A stretch of 64,000 nucleotides of DNA from Armigeres subalbatus (Eukaryota > Arthropoda > Insecta > Diptera > Culicidae). Location: NCBI RefSeq assembly GCF_024139115.2, contig NC_085141.1, positions 381,875,278 through 381,939,277 of the forward strand, written 5' to 3'. Positions 22,075 through 33,722 of this stretch are shown in pieces. Positions within the stretch are counted from its first letter, which is position 1; each line of letters begins with the position of its first letter. The translations under genes and the position numbers were made by a program. The notes under the pieces were generated by a model that ran no database searches, was not told the origin of the DNA, and saw nothing but the letters and a program-made list of their open reading frames with translations.

Positions 22075-22268
22075 TTGACGCATCACAGATTAATGTTTAT
22101 TAAGCACTTTCACATTTTTTAAATTTCGAGGTTTCTAAGCCAATCAACTATTTTTGCTATCCTATACCATAAGAAAAAATTGATGATGTTTGGATACCCA
22201 GGGAAGTTAAAAAAAAAATTCTACACCGGACCCGAATTGAACTGACCTGTTATTGCTCGCAGCCGCGT
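22075..22268 (-). mobile_element. Strongly degraded Feilai-type SINE
   Basis: Blocks in Feilai order are recognisable on the minus strand: TTCCCTGGGTATCC, GGCTTAGAAACCTCG, and AGTGCTTAATAAAC. The head is disrupted by a poly-A run near 22210. Confidence 0.6.
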
Positions 22269-22551
22269 AAATAAATACTTTAAAATAAATCTTGGGGGGA
22301 TCTTAGGTGAAACTAGTTAAAGTATTCCTGGAGACATTCTTGTAAAATTTTTGAAAGAGTTTTAAACAATTCATGGAAAAATTCCCGTAGAAATACTTCC
22401 CGAAGAAATATTCTTCAGAATGCCCGAAGGAATTATTCAGAAGTCTCGAAGGAATTATTGTAGGATATTTGAAGGATTTTATAAGATTTCCGATCACCCA
22501 TTTTAAAACTGAAATTGGTGGACGATTATTTAGAAAAATGCTATTAGACAG

Positions 22552-22640
22552 TGGTTCCCAGCCTTTTCGGGGTCACAACCCCCTCTATGATTAGCCAAAT
22601 GGGCCGTGCCCCCCTGAATAAGTCATGCTGAAATCAAGAT
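22552..22640. mobile_element. hAT-type terminus (CAGTGGTTCCCAGCC)
   Basis: CAGTGGTTCCCAGCCTTTT followed by C-rich sequence is the typical end of a hAT element. A comparable end, CAGCGGTTCTCAATC, occurs at 38332. No matching opposite terminus or duplication was found. Confidence 0.4.
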
Positions 22641-23009
22641 CAAATAGTATTAGGTTATTTTATTTAAATATCTGTTATCATTCTAATACGAAATTCTTCA
22701 ACAGTAATTCATTCAGTGCTATTTTTGTACTTCTATTTGTGATACCGACCTCGGATGCGTGTCTGATTAAGTCAGTCTTGAATCGTCCTCAATGTTAAAT
22801 CTGATTTTTGCTTTGATCTTTATCTATCGATATGTTAAAAATCCACTTTCGCATAGTTAAGTAGAAGGAAATGGTATTAGAATCTTCAAATCTTAGAACG
22901 CGACTTTGGCTACAAATTAGTATAATGCACACCAAAAGTTGACAAATATACCAAGTGTCTGTATCCACTTATAAACAAAACATCAAAACTATGTCTTAAA
23001 CATTTTTTT

Positions 23010-23175
23010 GATTTACAAACAAATGTTTAGACCAGTCATGTTGTATGTATGCTGCGCCAATATGGACTAGTTGTTGCATAACAAGATAAATGGCAATAAA
23101 TGCAACAAATGTCCAATAAAATAATTTCTAATTTTAGACAAAAATCGTTGAAATTTTCTTTTGCCGGGTCAGCTA
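23010..23175 (+). mobile_element. Jockey-type LINE 3' fragment
   Basis: It matches 9890-10140 block by block (TTAGACCAG, CAATATGGACTAGTTG, CAACAAATGTCCAATAAAAT, TTTTAGACAAAAATCGTTG), with an internal deletion. Confidence 0.65.
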
Positions 23176-23556
23176 GTTGAAAAGGAAAATGATTTGAACC
23201 AATCAACAAAAGTTATCGTTCTTTTTAAAAACATTTTTATATTCACAATCACATACTTTCTAAATGCATAATAAATAATAGTTCTATGATTACCGAACCA
23301 AGTACTAAAACAAAACCAATAAAAAATCAAATATTATATTAGTACTCAAGAAATGAAAACATTTAGGATGAAACCCTTAATAATCCAATTTTGCACCAAC
23401 CTCAAATCTCGAAAATCAAGAAGTAGGAACCAGCGAAACTTTTTTTTCCTTAGCTGCGACAGAATGCATGAAAAATATTTTTGCAATTCCTGATCATAAT
23501 ATCTGGTTTACAGTTCGTCTTTGAGTGATAAAACGGCCTACTTTTCCATACCAATG

Positions 23557-23624
23557 AAATGGGTGCTTTAATGAACATTATGCAACTCAAATGGGTTGCA
23601 TAATATTCATTATAACACTCATTT
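23557..23624. repeat. Hairpin with ~30-bp stem
   Basis: 23557-23586 pairs with 23595-23624 around an 8-base loop (TCAAATGG), with a few mismatches in the outer half. A third half-copy GGGTGCTATAATGA follows at 23625. It is precursor-miRNA-sized, but the repeat of its arm suggests a MITE-like origin. Confidence 0.6.
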
Positions 23625-24249
23625 GGGTGCTATAATGAAAAACCAACATCAGAACAGTAGTTACATGACTACATTTTGCTGAATTAGCTTGGGTAAGTGC
23701 TCAAATAGTGTATTCTATGCGCCCCGTAATAAATTAAATAGTCTGGAGGACATGATATCAATAATTTCCAAAGGCAAGTACATCTATCGCTTCACGGCTT
23801 ATCGAACTATGCAATGTGGCACGGTAACATGGAATCTGATTGTTCTCCATAGCAACATAATTTATTGGCAAGAATGATCATGTGGAGTAAATTAAACTGT
23901 ACAATTTTGGTACAGATTTATCAAATTAAAGTTCATTTTTCGTCTATGCAAAAAATAGAGTGTGCAACTCGTTGCAAAACTCGATTTTTTTCTGCAGTCG
24001 TAGTATTTATCCAACTCGGCAAGCCTCGTTGGATAAAAGTACAAGTCGTGCTGAAAAAATCATCTTTTTGCAACTTGTTGCACAAACTACTATTTCAGAT
24101 TTTTTGTCCCCCTATTTTTCATGTTTTTGCCCACAAAAATGCGAGGTGAGGGTTAGAGCAGTTTTTGGACTCTAACGCGATTGTCCGTTGCGTAGCTTTG
24201 GGCCATTGGAAAGCGGCTATTTGAATATGCCAACTGATTCAAATTACCG

Positions 24250-24600
24250 CAATTGAATGAACTGCTACACAACTTCTTCGGATGTTCCTCAGGTAATTCA
24301 TCTGAAGTTCCAAAAGAAATTCACCTGAATTTCTATGGAAAATTATTTTTGGTTTTCATTGACAATTCCACTGAATTTCCGAAGCAAATCTTTAAAAATT
24401 CATTTGAAAATTTTATGATTTCTCTTGGAATTTTTTTCTGAATTTCAATGTGGGAGACTCTTTTTATTTTACATGGAAATTTTTCTCAAGCATACCGGAA
24501 ATCATTTGAATTTCCACAGACATTGTTCAAAATTCCGACCGGAAATTCTTCAAAATATATTTCTTCAATTTTGTCACACTTCCTATTTTATCACCCCAAA
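24250..24600. repeat. Degenerate GAATTTCC-type array
   Basis: Roughly 25-bp units with TGAATTTCC and GGAAATT words recur. No gene. Confidence 0.5.
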
Positions 24601-24624
24601 ATTCACCGGTGGGTAATAAAATCA

Positions 24625-27260
24625 GGATTGCTGTAATGCTGCACTGTTGTTAATTTTGATATATTCATAGATGTATTCTAAGGAGTCATATTTCATTTGA
24701 AAAATATACAATGTTTCATTGTGGCTTTAAAAATTGTTGATTTTTTCATTTAAAAGAATTCCGATGCGTTTATTTAATTATAATTTTGCAATTAAAATTG
24801 TCTCCGCTCGTAATGGGTCTTGTAACCGAGTGGTTAGTGTCGTCAGTCAATGAATCAAATCGTGCTGTTTAAAAAAGTGTGATCTAGAACTATGTGAGTT
24901 CCAGAAGATAGCAATTTTGGATTTTAAATTTGTTAACCTGCATTTGTTTGTTATATCATATGATAAAACGGCCCAAAAATTCGAATTGCAAATTCTATCA
25001 TCCTTAACACGCTACTGATCAGCCTCTATATCAACACCACTGCACAAGTGATGGCTTTGTGGCATGTGTAGAACATTCAGGTAAAGTCGTTCTCAGAGAA
25101 ACTAAACATATGGAATAGTAAAACCTTATCGTTCTCAGTCGTTGTTATTGGCTGCTTCTCCAATGTCGAATTCTCGTCATCCATAGTCGGCCTTGCGCAC
25201 CCGCGCACTAAACACATTCAAACGGCCGGCTGGAATGCGCGAATCCAATCGAATCGAATACCGTGACTATACAATTATTTCTGCTCCACTCCAGAAAAAA
25301 GATCAGATCCCCAGGTTGGAAACGTGTTTTGCGTGCCCAATAACTATTAGATTGAAATTTTTTGTTTGGATTTCATTCGTTAGCACAAACACAAATTAAC
25401 CTAAACTAAAAATCTTACTTTTCTCTGTCCGGATTCCTTCGCTAAGTCACGTAACTTGTTTATCCAGCGGATACACCTCTACCGATCGATCGATACATTA
25501 AACAAGGGTAGGTGGGCCGTAAAATCTAAATGAATAATTCCGCTGATTTATGACAGTCGGAAATAAACGCTTCTGAGTGTAGTTTCCGAGCCTAATGACG
25601 CCAAAACGCCAGGCGGCAACGGCGAATGCGTTCGGTGCCTTCAGTGCGAGTGGCTTTCCTAATTCGTATCATCACCTTCGCTAAATGTTGTTGGCATTGG
25701 TTTTCTTCGATGTGCAGTAGATATGGTGATTCAGATATGCTATCAGCCGTAGCAGTGTAATAATGGTTCCCAATGTCTGAAGCAAGTGTGTTGAAACTCG
25801 AGCGACAGATAAGAATCGAATGTCATAATGTAGATTGTTGGACGTTGGTATGACGGAGTTTGTGTTGTACCAAGGTTAGTTTGATAGTTAAACGACATAT
25901 GTATATTGATATCTTCTGATAAAGAATTGCTTAGAAATTTAATATTTTATTTGCACTGTTGCACTATAAACATTGAATATTTAGACTACCTACATTTCAG
26001 TTCAACTGCTCAGTTGAAATATTCATATCGTTACCTCGGCACTGAGTAGTTCACCAGGTCTATGAACGGCCCACCAGAGGCAGAATCTAATCAAATCAAT
26101 TGACCTTTACGCTGCACTGTAGATCGGTTCTAAGGCACTATCCAAATGCAGCGCACATTTACTCATAAATTTAACTTTTTTTCGTCTGTGTCTAAACCAA
26201 TAAAACGCCCAACCCGTTCTCCACACAATCTCAAAGCACCCCCAACTCGAATTCGGCTAACCGAGCTCTAGCGTTCCTCGCCGATAAGCCACGATAACAT
26301 CATCATCAACCGGCTGTACCGGCGTCGAGGAGACACACTTGCCCACAAATTTGCGCGTGTCGCGCCGATTATTTCGCTCTTTGGTTCCACTCTGCTGCTG
26401 TCGATTCTACACCGGTGTGATCACATTGTTTGCACTTGCGGTCAGCGGCTATCTTATGTAACTCGAGTTCCTTGCCGGCTGCACTGCCAAATTTATGCAA
26501 TCATTTTATTACTGATGTTCTGAATTGCGTCTGAGTGCACTTTTTCACGATTTGAATTAGAATATTCATTCGCTTTCTTAGATCGGGCTTGATTTACATG
26601 CAGCCCACGCGAAGATACGCAACCGCCGGTTTTACACGATGATGGTACGACTTGATCGAGAGTAAGATATCACCGTCGCGGAAGATTGTTTGCTACTGCA
26701 TGTGCCTACTGTAGAAGTGGGGTGGATAATACTCGCGGACAACGGCGGCAGATTGCAGGTGTTGGTGGATTTCAGATGAGGGAAATCGAGAGTTGATACT
26801 ATCACCGTTACAGCGTCGCTGATAGCGAAGCGTCGGTTGCTCTGCTGATAGCCTTCGGTATACTCTGCCGTTACATACAACATGGGTATCGTCTGGTGGC
26901 AATGTTGATGTTTTACAATCGTTAGATGAAAATCCGCAGTATCTATTTTTTTGGTTTTAGTTACCATCGCCAGCATCATGAACTTCACGGCATACAATAC
27001 TAAATCTACAATAACTTTCTAGACATCTTGTACACCTTGACATGTTCACCACAAATTTATATGGGTCTAAAAAGTCTTCTTCAAACCCGCAATGGAACAA
27101 CAGTAACATGACTGACTACAAATTAAGTGTTCAAAAAGTTTGATTAAAAAGAATTATTTCAATAATTGAATTCATTGTTAAATTCATCTGCACCGAGCCA
27201 TCTGATTTTCTCATGACTTCCGGACAATATTCAGATATATCGGGCAACACAGGATATTTG
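24625..27260. other. Largely unique sequence with no gene I can support
   Basis: Composition is more balanced at 25130-26620, but open frames are short, lack splice context and show no motif I recognise. A tRNA A-box-like stretch (AACCGAGTGGTTAG, 24820) may be the head of a decayed SINE. Confidence 0.35.
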
Positions 27261-27274
27261 ACTAACTAAGGTAT

Positions 27275-27710
27275 CATGCTAAGGGTGGCTGGGTTCGATT
27301 CCCGGTGCCGGTCTAGGCAATTTTCGGATTGGAAATTGTCTCGACTTTCCTGGGTATAAGAGTATCATCGTATTAGCCATATGATATGCGAATGCAAAAA
27401 ATGACAAACTTGGCTGAGAATCCTTGCAGTTAATAACTGTGGAAGTGCTTAATGTGAACACTAACGGCCCGTTTACATATTCGCTAATTCTAGCGGACAA
27501 TGCACTTTCCGACAATACTAGTACGAAATTAGCATAATGTAAACACTATTAGCAGATGACAATTCCTGTTTGCATTGTGATAATATTGCGCTAGTATTGT
27601 CGGATAGTGCATTGTCCACTAGAACTAGCGGATATGTAAACGGGCCATAAGCTGCGAGGCGGCTCTGTCCCAGTGTGGAGATGTAATGCTAATAAGAAGA
27701 GGCAGAAGAA
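27275..27710 (+). mobile_element. Feilai-type SINE interrupted by a MITE
   Basis: From GGGTGGCTGGGTTCGATTCC through ATTTTCGGATTGGAAATTGT to AGTGCTTAATG and, after the insertion at 27465-27647, GCTGCGAGGCGGCTCTGTCC and an A/G-rich tail. The extreme head is missing or diverged. Confidence 0.85.
27465..27647. mobile_element. 183-bp palindromic MITE nested in Feilai, TSD TAA
   Basis: Long inverted arms start GGCCCGTTTACATAT at the left and end ATATGTAAACGGGCC at the right, and continue pairing inward (CTAGCGG, ACAATGCACT, GACAATACTAG). TAA at 27462-27464 and 27648-27650 is the duplicated target, as in Feilai CACTAAGCTG. A 3-bp TAA duplication suggests a Harbinger-type origin. Confidence 0.85.
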
Positions 27711-27999
27711 AAGAGGGGGGATCTTGCTTAACCTTCCTTACGCATTAGAAAAAAGTAGAAGGTTGTATCAGAGACACGACCGCAAAATCAACGTAGAATT
27801 GCGTATTAGAGTGCAGCGACTCTGAACAGTAATAACAGGTTTCTTACAGGTATACCTCTGCATCTCCACGATTGTCCTGGGATTGGATATCGTTTTAGTT
27901 ACAAAGGATAATTTATCTGGATTAACTTTGGTAAGCGTTGCGATCTATGGGATGGGTTATAACACTAATTCGGGTTAAAAGTTAAAACATACACGCCCG

Positions 28000-28530
28000 G
28001 TGGCATATGAAAACTGAGGAAATTCACGTTTTGGACGACCGCACGGAAGCACAACACTCTGTACTCACTTGCTCGCTGGCTACATCAAACTATTGAAGAG
28101 CGCGCTTTTTTCGACCGCGCGCGACATGCGCATGTGCCACTGAACATAAGATAGATATTTTATTTCTTTCCCGACGACTAAAACACGCACTGCACTTACT
28201 TGTTCGATGGCTACTCTTATTACCGGCCGCGCAATGCAGAACACAATATTTCGGCCGATCGCGCGATAGTTCTGCTATTCACTCGCACAAAGCAGAACAA
28301 ATTTTCGGTGACCAGCCGATCGTTTTGCTTTCCGCACAAAGCAAAACTTAATTTCGAAGACCGGCCTCTCGCTCTGATTACTGGAGAATCTGAAACACGA
28401 GAAATCACGCACTGAACTGATTTTTATTACCGGCCGCGCAATGCAGATCGGCCGATCGCGCGATTGTTCTGCTATCCGAAACAAGAGAAATCACGCACTG
28501 AACTCAGTAATAACAGGTTTCTTGCCTTTA
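28000..28530. repeat. Repeat block with TTTCCGCACAAAGCAAAAC and GGCCGATCGCGCGAT motifs
   Basis: Two near-copies of CGGCCGCGCAATGCAGA with CGGCCGATCGCGCGAT lie at 28225-28268 and 28432-28464, and CACGAGAAATCACGCACTGAA-type sequence recurs at 28396-28415 and 28480-28502. The block at 28300-28400 is inverted relative to 7545-7625. CAGTAATAACAGGTTTCTT occurs at both 27828 and 28505. Retroelement LTR or promoter repeats are likely. Confidence 0.5.
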
Positions 28531-28694
28531 ATCATTTTTCGAATTTGATTTTCAACATTTATCAATTCACGCGCCAGATGACAAATAGCCGACATGTAGG
28601 CAATTAACTGTGTATAACAATTTTTCAACTGTGCCTGACGAAATTTATTTTTTCAATAGTTTATCGCCTTTATTCAATTGTTTTTAATTAGTTA

Positions 28695-28960
28695 ACGGGC
28701 TTGGTGGTCATATGGCTACCGCTTCTGCCTCAAACGCAGGAGGTCGTGGGTTCAATCCCAGGCCCGTTCCATTCCTCCTACTTTGTGTCTTTTCATATAT
28801 TTGTCATGTTCTAGCAATCGCTAGAACTGGAAATGGGCTTTTATACCGTTTCCATCTTCTATCCCTATACCTACAACTCGGTTAGTTCTAGCAGGTAACT
28901 GTTAGAATTCGAAATAAGCGAAAAAGTTCGTGTCGGGATCCAATTAGAATACTGCACCAC
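28695..28960 (+). mobile_element. SINE with a tRNA-Leu-like head
   Basis: AACGGGC at 28695 can pair with GCCCGTT at 28761 as a 7-bp acceptor stem, and the anticodon arm TCTGC/GCAGG closes a loop CTCAAAC (apparent anticodon CAA, Leu). The T-loop is one base short and there is no long variable arm, which a real tRNA-Leu needs. The head is followed by a non-tRNA body with CTAGCAATCGCTAGAACTGG. I therefore call a SINE, with its end uncertain. Confidence 0.6.
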
Positions 28961-30075
28961 CCTTTCATAACTATCACATTGGCAACCCGTTAACCAAGCC
29001 GTTAACCTGCCATAAAACATTAACCCCAAGATTCCAATAAAATTCCGCAGGAACTGTTAGCGAGTGCAGAGGTGTTCTCGGCTTGCAGTGGGCAAGTGAC
29101 TGTATCCTCAATTCCTTCCCATCCCCGATGACGGTGAGGACGTGGCCAGCGCCGTTATCGACTATCCAAAATACTAGAGCTCTCGGACTGTGCACATTGA
29201 GGTAGGAGAGCAAATTCCATGCTTCCATCCATTGGTTTCCTGTGCAATTGCGATTGTTGTTCTGGTCGATCACGGAGTAGCAACTACGAAATGCACGGTC
29301 ATCATGTTCATGCTTATGCTGCTCATGTTTATTCAATTTTTTTAATAGTTATGCAAAATCTTAAAGAGTTTTTCGGTCGATTGATACAAAAATCATCAAA
29401 ATCGATTAGAAGATGGCTGAGTTATTAAACCATACTTCCTGACCACTTTTCGTGACAGTCTCAAACTTGTTTCTGCAGAATGACCACCCTATGTTTTCCC
29501 GAAAGACGTATTCTACGTCAAAATATCTGAAAATTGGATCACGTTAGCCATTGAAAGTGATGTCTGTGCTAGAGAATGCATGCATATTGAATGCCAGGTT
29601 GCACAGGTGAGAAAATGTTTATTCCAAGATTACCCCTGTTTAGTAGGTGCTAGGATTAAAAATGATATTCGATTGAAAATTTACTCATCTGTTAGCAATT
29701 TTCATACCCGCATACTCAAAAATTGTATGTGGTATTGTACCTACAGTATGATGCACGTAATACATAGTTTCACTCTTTGTGTTAATGCTGTTTAACAGTT
29801 CCACTTTGATTCGGTGTCGATGTTGAACTTTATGTAACATTGATTCAACATTACCATTAACTGTTAATATATATAATGTTGGTATGATATATTGCATTAT
29901 TGTTGATTTTTTCGACGATTTTTTTTCTATCTGTCAGTTGCCTTGTTTCATTCAGTCGCGATTCGGTGTCCACAATAATTAAACAAATTATTCATTGAGT
30001 AAGTATTTTTGAATTCATATTAAATCAAAATATGTACTAGTTTAATATTGTTTCAGGCATGAATCTCAACATCCA

Positions 30076-30322
30076 TGACATTACATCTCGCTGCTGTGTT
30101 CATTCAGAACTTCCACAGTTATTAACCGCGAGGTTTCGAAGCCAAGTTACCATTTGTGCATCGTGAGGCTAACACGATGATACTTTTATGCCCAGGGAAG
30201 TCGAGACGGTTTCCAAACCGAAAATTGCCTAAACCGACACCGGATATCGAACCCAGCCACCCTCAGCATGGTCTTGCTTTATACCCGCGCATCTTACCGC
30301 TAGGTTAAGGAGGTCCCCATCT
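30076..30322 (-). mobile_element. Feilai-type SINE with 10-bp target duplication
   Basis: The minus strand shows the Feilai head (GAGGGTGGCTGGGTTCGAT), the CATAAAAGTATCATCGTG block and GTTAATAACTGTGGAAGT. TCAACATCCA at 30066-30075 and 30323-30332 is an exact flanking duplication. The 3' part lacks the usual GGCGGCTCTGTCCC segment and AAG tail. Confidence 0.85.
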
Positions 30323-30332
30323 TCAACATCCA

Positions 30333-31320
30333 GAGGAATCTTTTTTATACTGTGGTAAGTATTGCTCCGATTGAATAAGTTTTTATATTAGATTCGAGAA
30401 CAGTTAACAAACGAAGAATATTGGGTGATATCATAAATTCTGTTATTTTATAGGTTTTTGGAAAGGTTCAATCGATGATGCAATTCATCAAATTATCATC
30501 AGCAGATTTTCCTCGTTTTAAATGAAAGACAGGATTAGCGTCTTCAAACAGAGATCGCACAGACTAAATACTTAGCACCAAGCATTAAACAACGAACAGG
30601 AAATTTAGGACAACGGACAAAGCATACATTAAAAACAAATAGTAATAAGGTAAGGTTTATAAGCATTTACGCCCGAATTTACGCATAAATAAAACAAATT
30701 GGAACTGTAAATATGTTATAAATATGAAACACAAACATTATTTTCGTTAATATCCGGAAATATCCGTCAATATAACACTCGAACATATTATAGCGTATTT
30801 TCTTAGTTTTATTCAATTTATATAATCTACATACTATTATTTAATTTCACAATAATATAATCGTCGATAATAATTATTATATGTATCATGAAATAAATTG
30901 AAAAAAATAAACAATTTCAAAGCAAAAACCAAACGCAAGGGGTACCGTTCCACACATAATTTTGTTATGCTGCTACTATAACTTCAAAATAAGGTTTATT
31001 GTTTGAACTTTCGAAAATGGATTATAGGTGAACATTCTACTGTATAATTTGTTGAAAATTTTGTTCGAGAAAACGGCCGATTTTGTATGGTAACATAACT
31101 TAACCGCCCTTTCTCCATATTGTTAGTTGGCCAAAAACAATCTACCTTATTGTTAAAACAGTATGTGATAGGGTGGATGTATTGTTACGGTGGATTATCA
31201 GTATAGTTGTTTAAGTATTGTTTTGAATGGTTGTGAATTATACAAGAGACAATAATATTATAATCCAGGACTATGCGGGTACTTATTTGAAAACGGCGTT
31301 GCTCTGTTGCTTATAAATTG
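30333..31320. other. No recognised gene
   Basis: Very AT-rich, including AATAATTATTATA-type runs at 30835-30880. Confidence 0.35.
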
Positions 31321-31324
31321 CACT

Positions 31325-31600
31325 TTGAAGAAAATTCGTCTCAGTGTGAAATTATGATTCTGAAAATAACCCATTTGTTTTCAGTAATGCACCTCCCCCC
31401 AATCACAAGCAGCGGCAAAACCGAAGCAGAACCTAGAGAAAATTTCATTTCATTGCTACTGACCCCAATGTCAGCCACTCTATAAGTTACCGCTAGAACG
31501 CGATAGTCACCATCCATGTGAATCAATTTTCGCAGCATCCCCCTCCGAAGAGCGCTTGCGCTGCTGCCGACGCCAAGCGATAATAATTTGCACTTTGAAA
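31325..31600. repeat. Dispersed repeat family, copy 1 of 3
   Basis: Ordered blocks CAGTAATGCACCTCC, CCAATGTCAGCCACT, CGCTAGAACGCGATAG and CGCTTGCGCTGCTG recur in diverged form at about 32060-32330 and 55880-56055. No coding frame is conserved between the copies. Confidence 0.55.
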
Positions 31601-32049
31601 AGTGAAAGAAGAAGAAGAAGTGGCCCTGGTTATGTACGAAAGCACTGGCATCGAACGAACGAAAGGCGATGCCAATGAACGGCTCCCAAAGGGGCGGGGC
31701 TCGGACTCAATGCAAACGTATTCTGACCAGCCGAAGTCTGGTTTTCTGGACAGAATCGGCAGGACAATTGCATCGCAGCGCTAATCCAGACATCACCGGC
31801 GGCGGTGGAAAGGCTGCGGAAAAGGCAACAGCGATGATGGTTGCTACGGGCGACGGCAGCGACGATGATTGCTACGAGCGGCGGCAGCAAGACTCAAAGA
31901 AACATTATCAAGGGCGTCTCATCGAAGGCGTCGAGCGTTATAAACAGCCTCGTAAACGACATCTTCGTACGTATCGAGCTGACCTTTTCAGGGCCACAGT
32001 CCCACTCAAAGAGGAGAGGCGTTTTCGTACCGCGCACGCCGGAAATCAA

Positions 32050-32330
32050 AATTTTGAAATGAATTTCCACTACTGATGCCACTGTCAGCCAATTTATGAT
32101 TTGCCGCTGGAACATGATAGACGTCATCCATTCTAATACATTGGTTTGCAACGTCTCCCTGCAAGGAGCGCATGGGCTGCTATCGACAAAGAATTTTGCC
32201 CGTCACCAAGTGATTATGATTTGCATTTTTTGCATATTTTTGTCTCGGCTCAAACTTCTCTCGTGTAAAATGATGATTTTGTTTTCAATGAAGCGCCTTT
32301 CCAATAATAAACAAAACCATAGAGGACTAA
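32050..32330. repeat. Dispersed repeat family, copy 2 of 3
   Basis: Contains TGATGCCACTGTCAGCCA, GATTTGCCGCTGGAAC and ATGAAGCGCCTTTCCAATAA, matching 55880-56055. The last block appears displaced, suggesting rearrangement next to the LINE at 32203-33495. Confidence 0.5.
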
Positions 32331-33495
32331 AGGTATCGCCTTGGATTATGCCCCTCCTGATGCTGAGAGCCCTGGACCGTAACACCTTTTCTCCATCGGT
32401 AATGTGTAGGGATGTGCTCCACATCCCCATAGCGTGCTGCATTAGCCTGATGACGTTACCGTCTATCTTATACAACTGCATTACCTTAAGAAGGTACGAG
32501 TAAGGTACTGAGTCGTATGCCTTTTTATAGTCGATATACGCCATGCTCAGGTTCCTTCGCTTGTGGGTGGCCTGCCCAACAACGACTGCATCAACGAATA
32601 CCTGATCCTTGCAGCCTCGTGTGTTGCGTCGACAACCTTTTTGTTCCTCGATCAACAGGTTGTTGACGTCGCAATGGTTCTGCACCCTCCTCGCTATTAC
32701 CGATGACAGCACTTTATATAGACTCGAAAGGCACGTTATTCGTCTGTACTTGGCTGGGTTCAAAGTGTTCCGATCTTTCGGCAGAAGATAAGTGACACCC
32801 CTAGTGATGAATTCCGGTAGCTGCTTGGTTATCTAATACCGAGTTGAAGCATTCCGCCATCCGCCCGTGGACCGTTGTGAGTTTTTCATACCAGAAATTA
32901 TGCACAAAATCGGGTCCTGATGCAGCCCAATTCCTGGTATACCGGGTAGCCTCACGTTGATAGCGGTCATGTCTCCAGTTCCACCACAATATCGCTCTTC
33001 TTCTGCCATCCACACCCATCGCCGTTGTTTATGACGGGGTTCTCCCATAGATTGGACCAAAACTGCGTGACTTTTCCAATCTCCGGAAGGCCCTCGCCAA
33101 AGTCGGCTTTGTCGTTTTGGATGTGGTTGTAGAACTCCCTTTCGTTGATGTTGAACATTTGATTTTGGTCCTTCCTCTTCGAACATTCTCCATAACGTCG
33201 CAGACGTTCAGCTAGAGCACTCAACTGCTGTACTTGGGTGTCGAGGATCTCAGTTATGTTCGCCTCGGTGAGATCACGGAGTTATGTGGGTTTCACAATT
33301 TCAGCAACATTTCAAACTAGCCTGGTTGATCAATTCCCCTGCTTGTACTGTGTTAATCGACCAACCTTTGACCGCAGTGTGGCGATGTGGGTCCCGCATC
33401 CACGCGGGTGTTTGTGCTTTGGGGCGTGCGTGTTCATCACTCTCACCTTGTGGGCACGTTCGCAATCCCAACGTTCCTACAACAGCCATTGTATA
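32203..33495 (-). mobile_element. R2/R4-group LINE fossil (pre-RT and RT domain)
   Basis: On the minus strand, 33490-33150 carries a pre-RT segment (PAWMRD, then EFYNHIQ). 33100-32830 carries FWSNLWE and AASGPDFVHNFWYEKLT. 32763-32330 encodes KYRRITCLSSLYKVLSS, EEQKGCRRNTRGCKDQV, MAYIDYKKAYDSVPYS and GIIQGDTFSPLWFC. The KGCRR..GCKDQ and IDY+KA+DSVPHS motifs are typical of the R2/R4/NeSL-like group with a restriction-like endonuclease. The YxDD catalytic region and everything after it are lost. Several stops and frameshifts make it dead. Confidence 0.8.
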
Positions 33496-33722
33496 GATAT
33501 TGCATTAGCTGTGTTGTAGATAGAAGAGCTCTGTACCGGCAATGATCATCATGTTTTGATCAAACAGTAGGTTTTGAAATGCCATAGCAGACACGAGAAA
33601 AACAGATGACTAGATCTGTCTCATAAATGCCTTACGGGGCTTCATGCCCTAAAATTAATCGTGATTTTTGTGTTAACTTATGCGAGAATATTCATTTTTA
33701 ATTGTTCTATACGAAGAACGAC

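Noticed and set aside
26632..26997. Minus-strand 121-codon ORF
   Set aside because: No domain, no splice signals, low-complexity Ser/Thr composition at the end; likely chance.
28695..28768. Functional tRNA-Leu(CAA) gene
   Set aside because: Short T-loop, no long variable arm, and an attached SINE body.
31602..32076. Overlapping plus-strand ORFs in GC-rich sequence
   Set aside because: Frames overlap without motifs and lie between two copies of a dispersed repeat.
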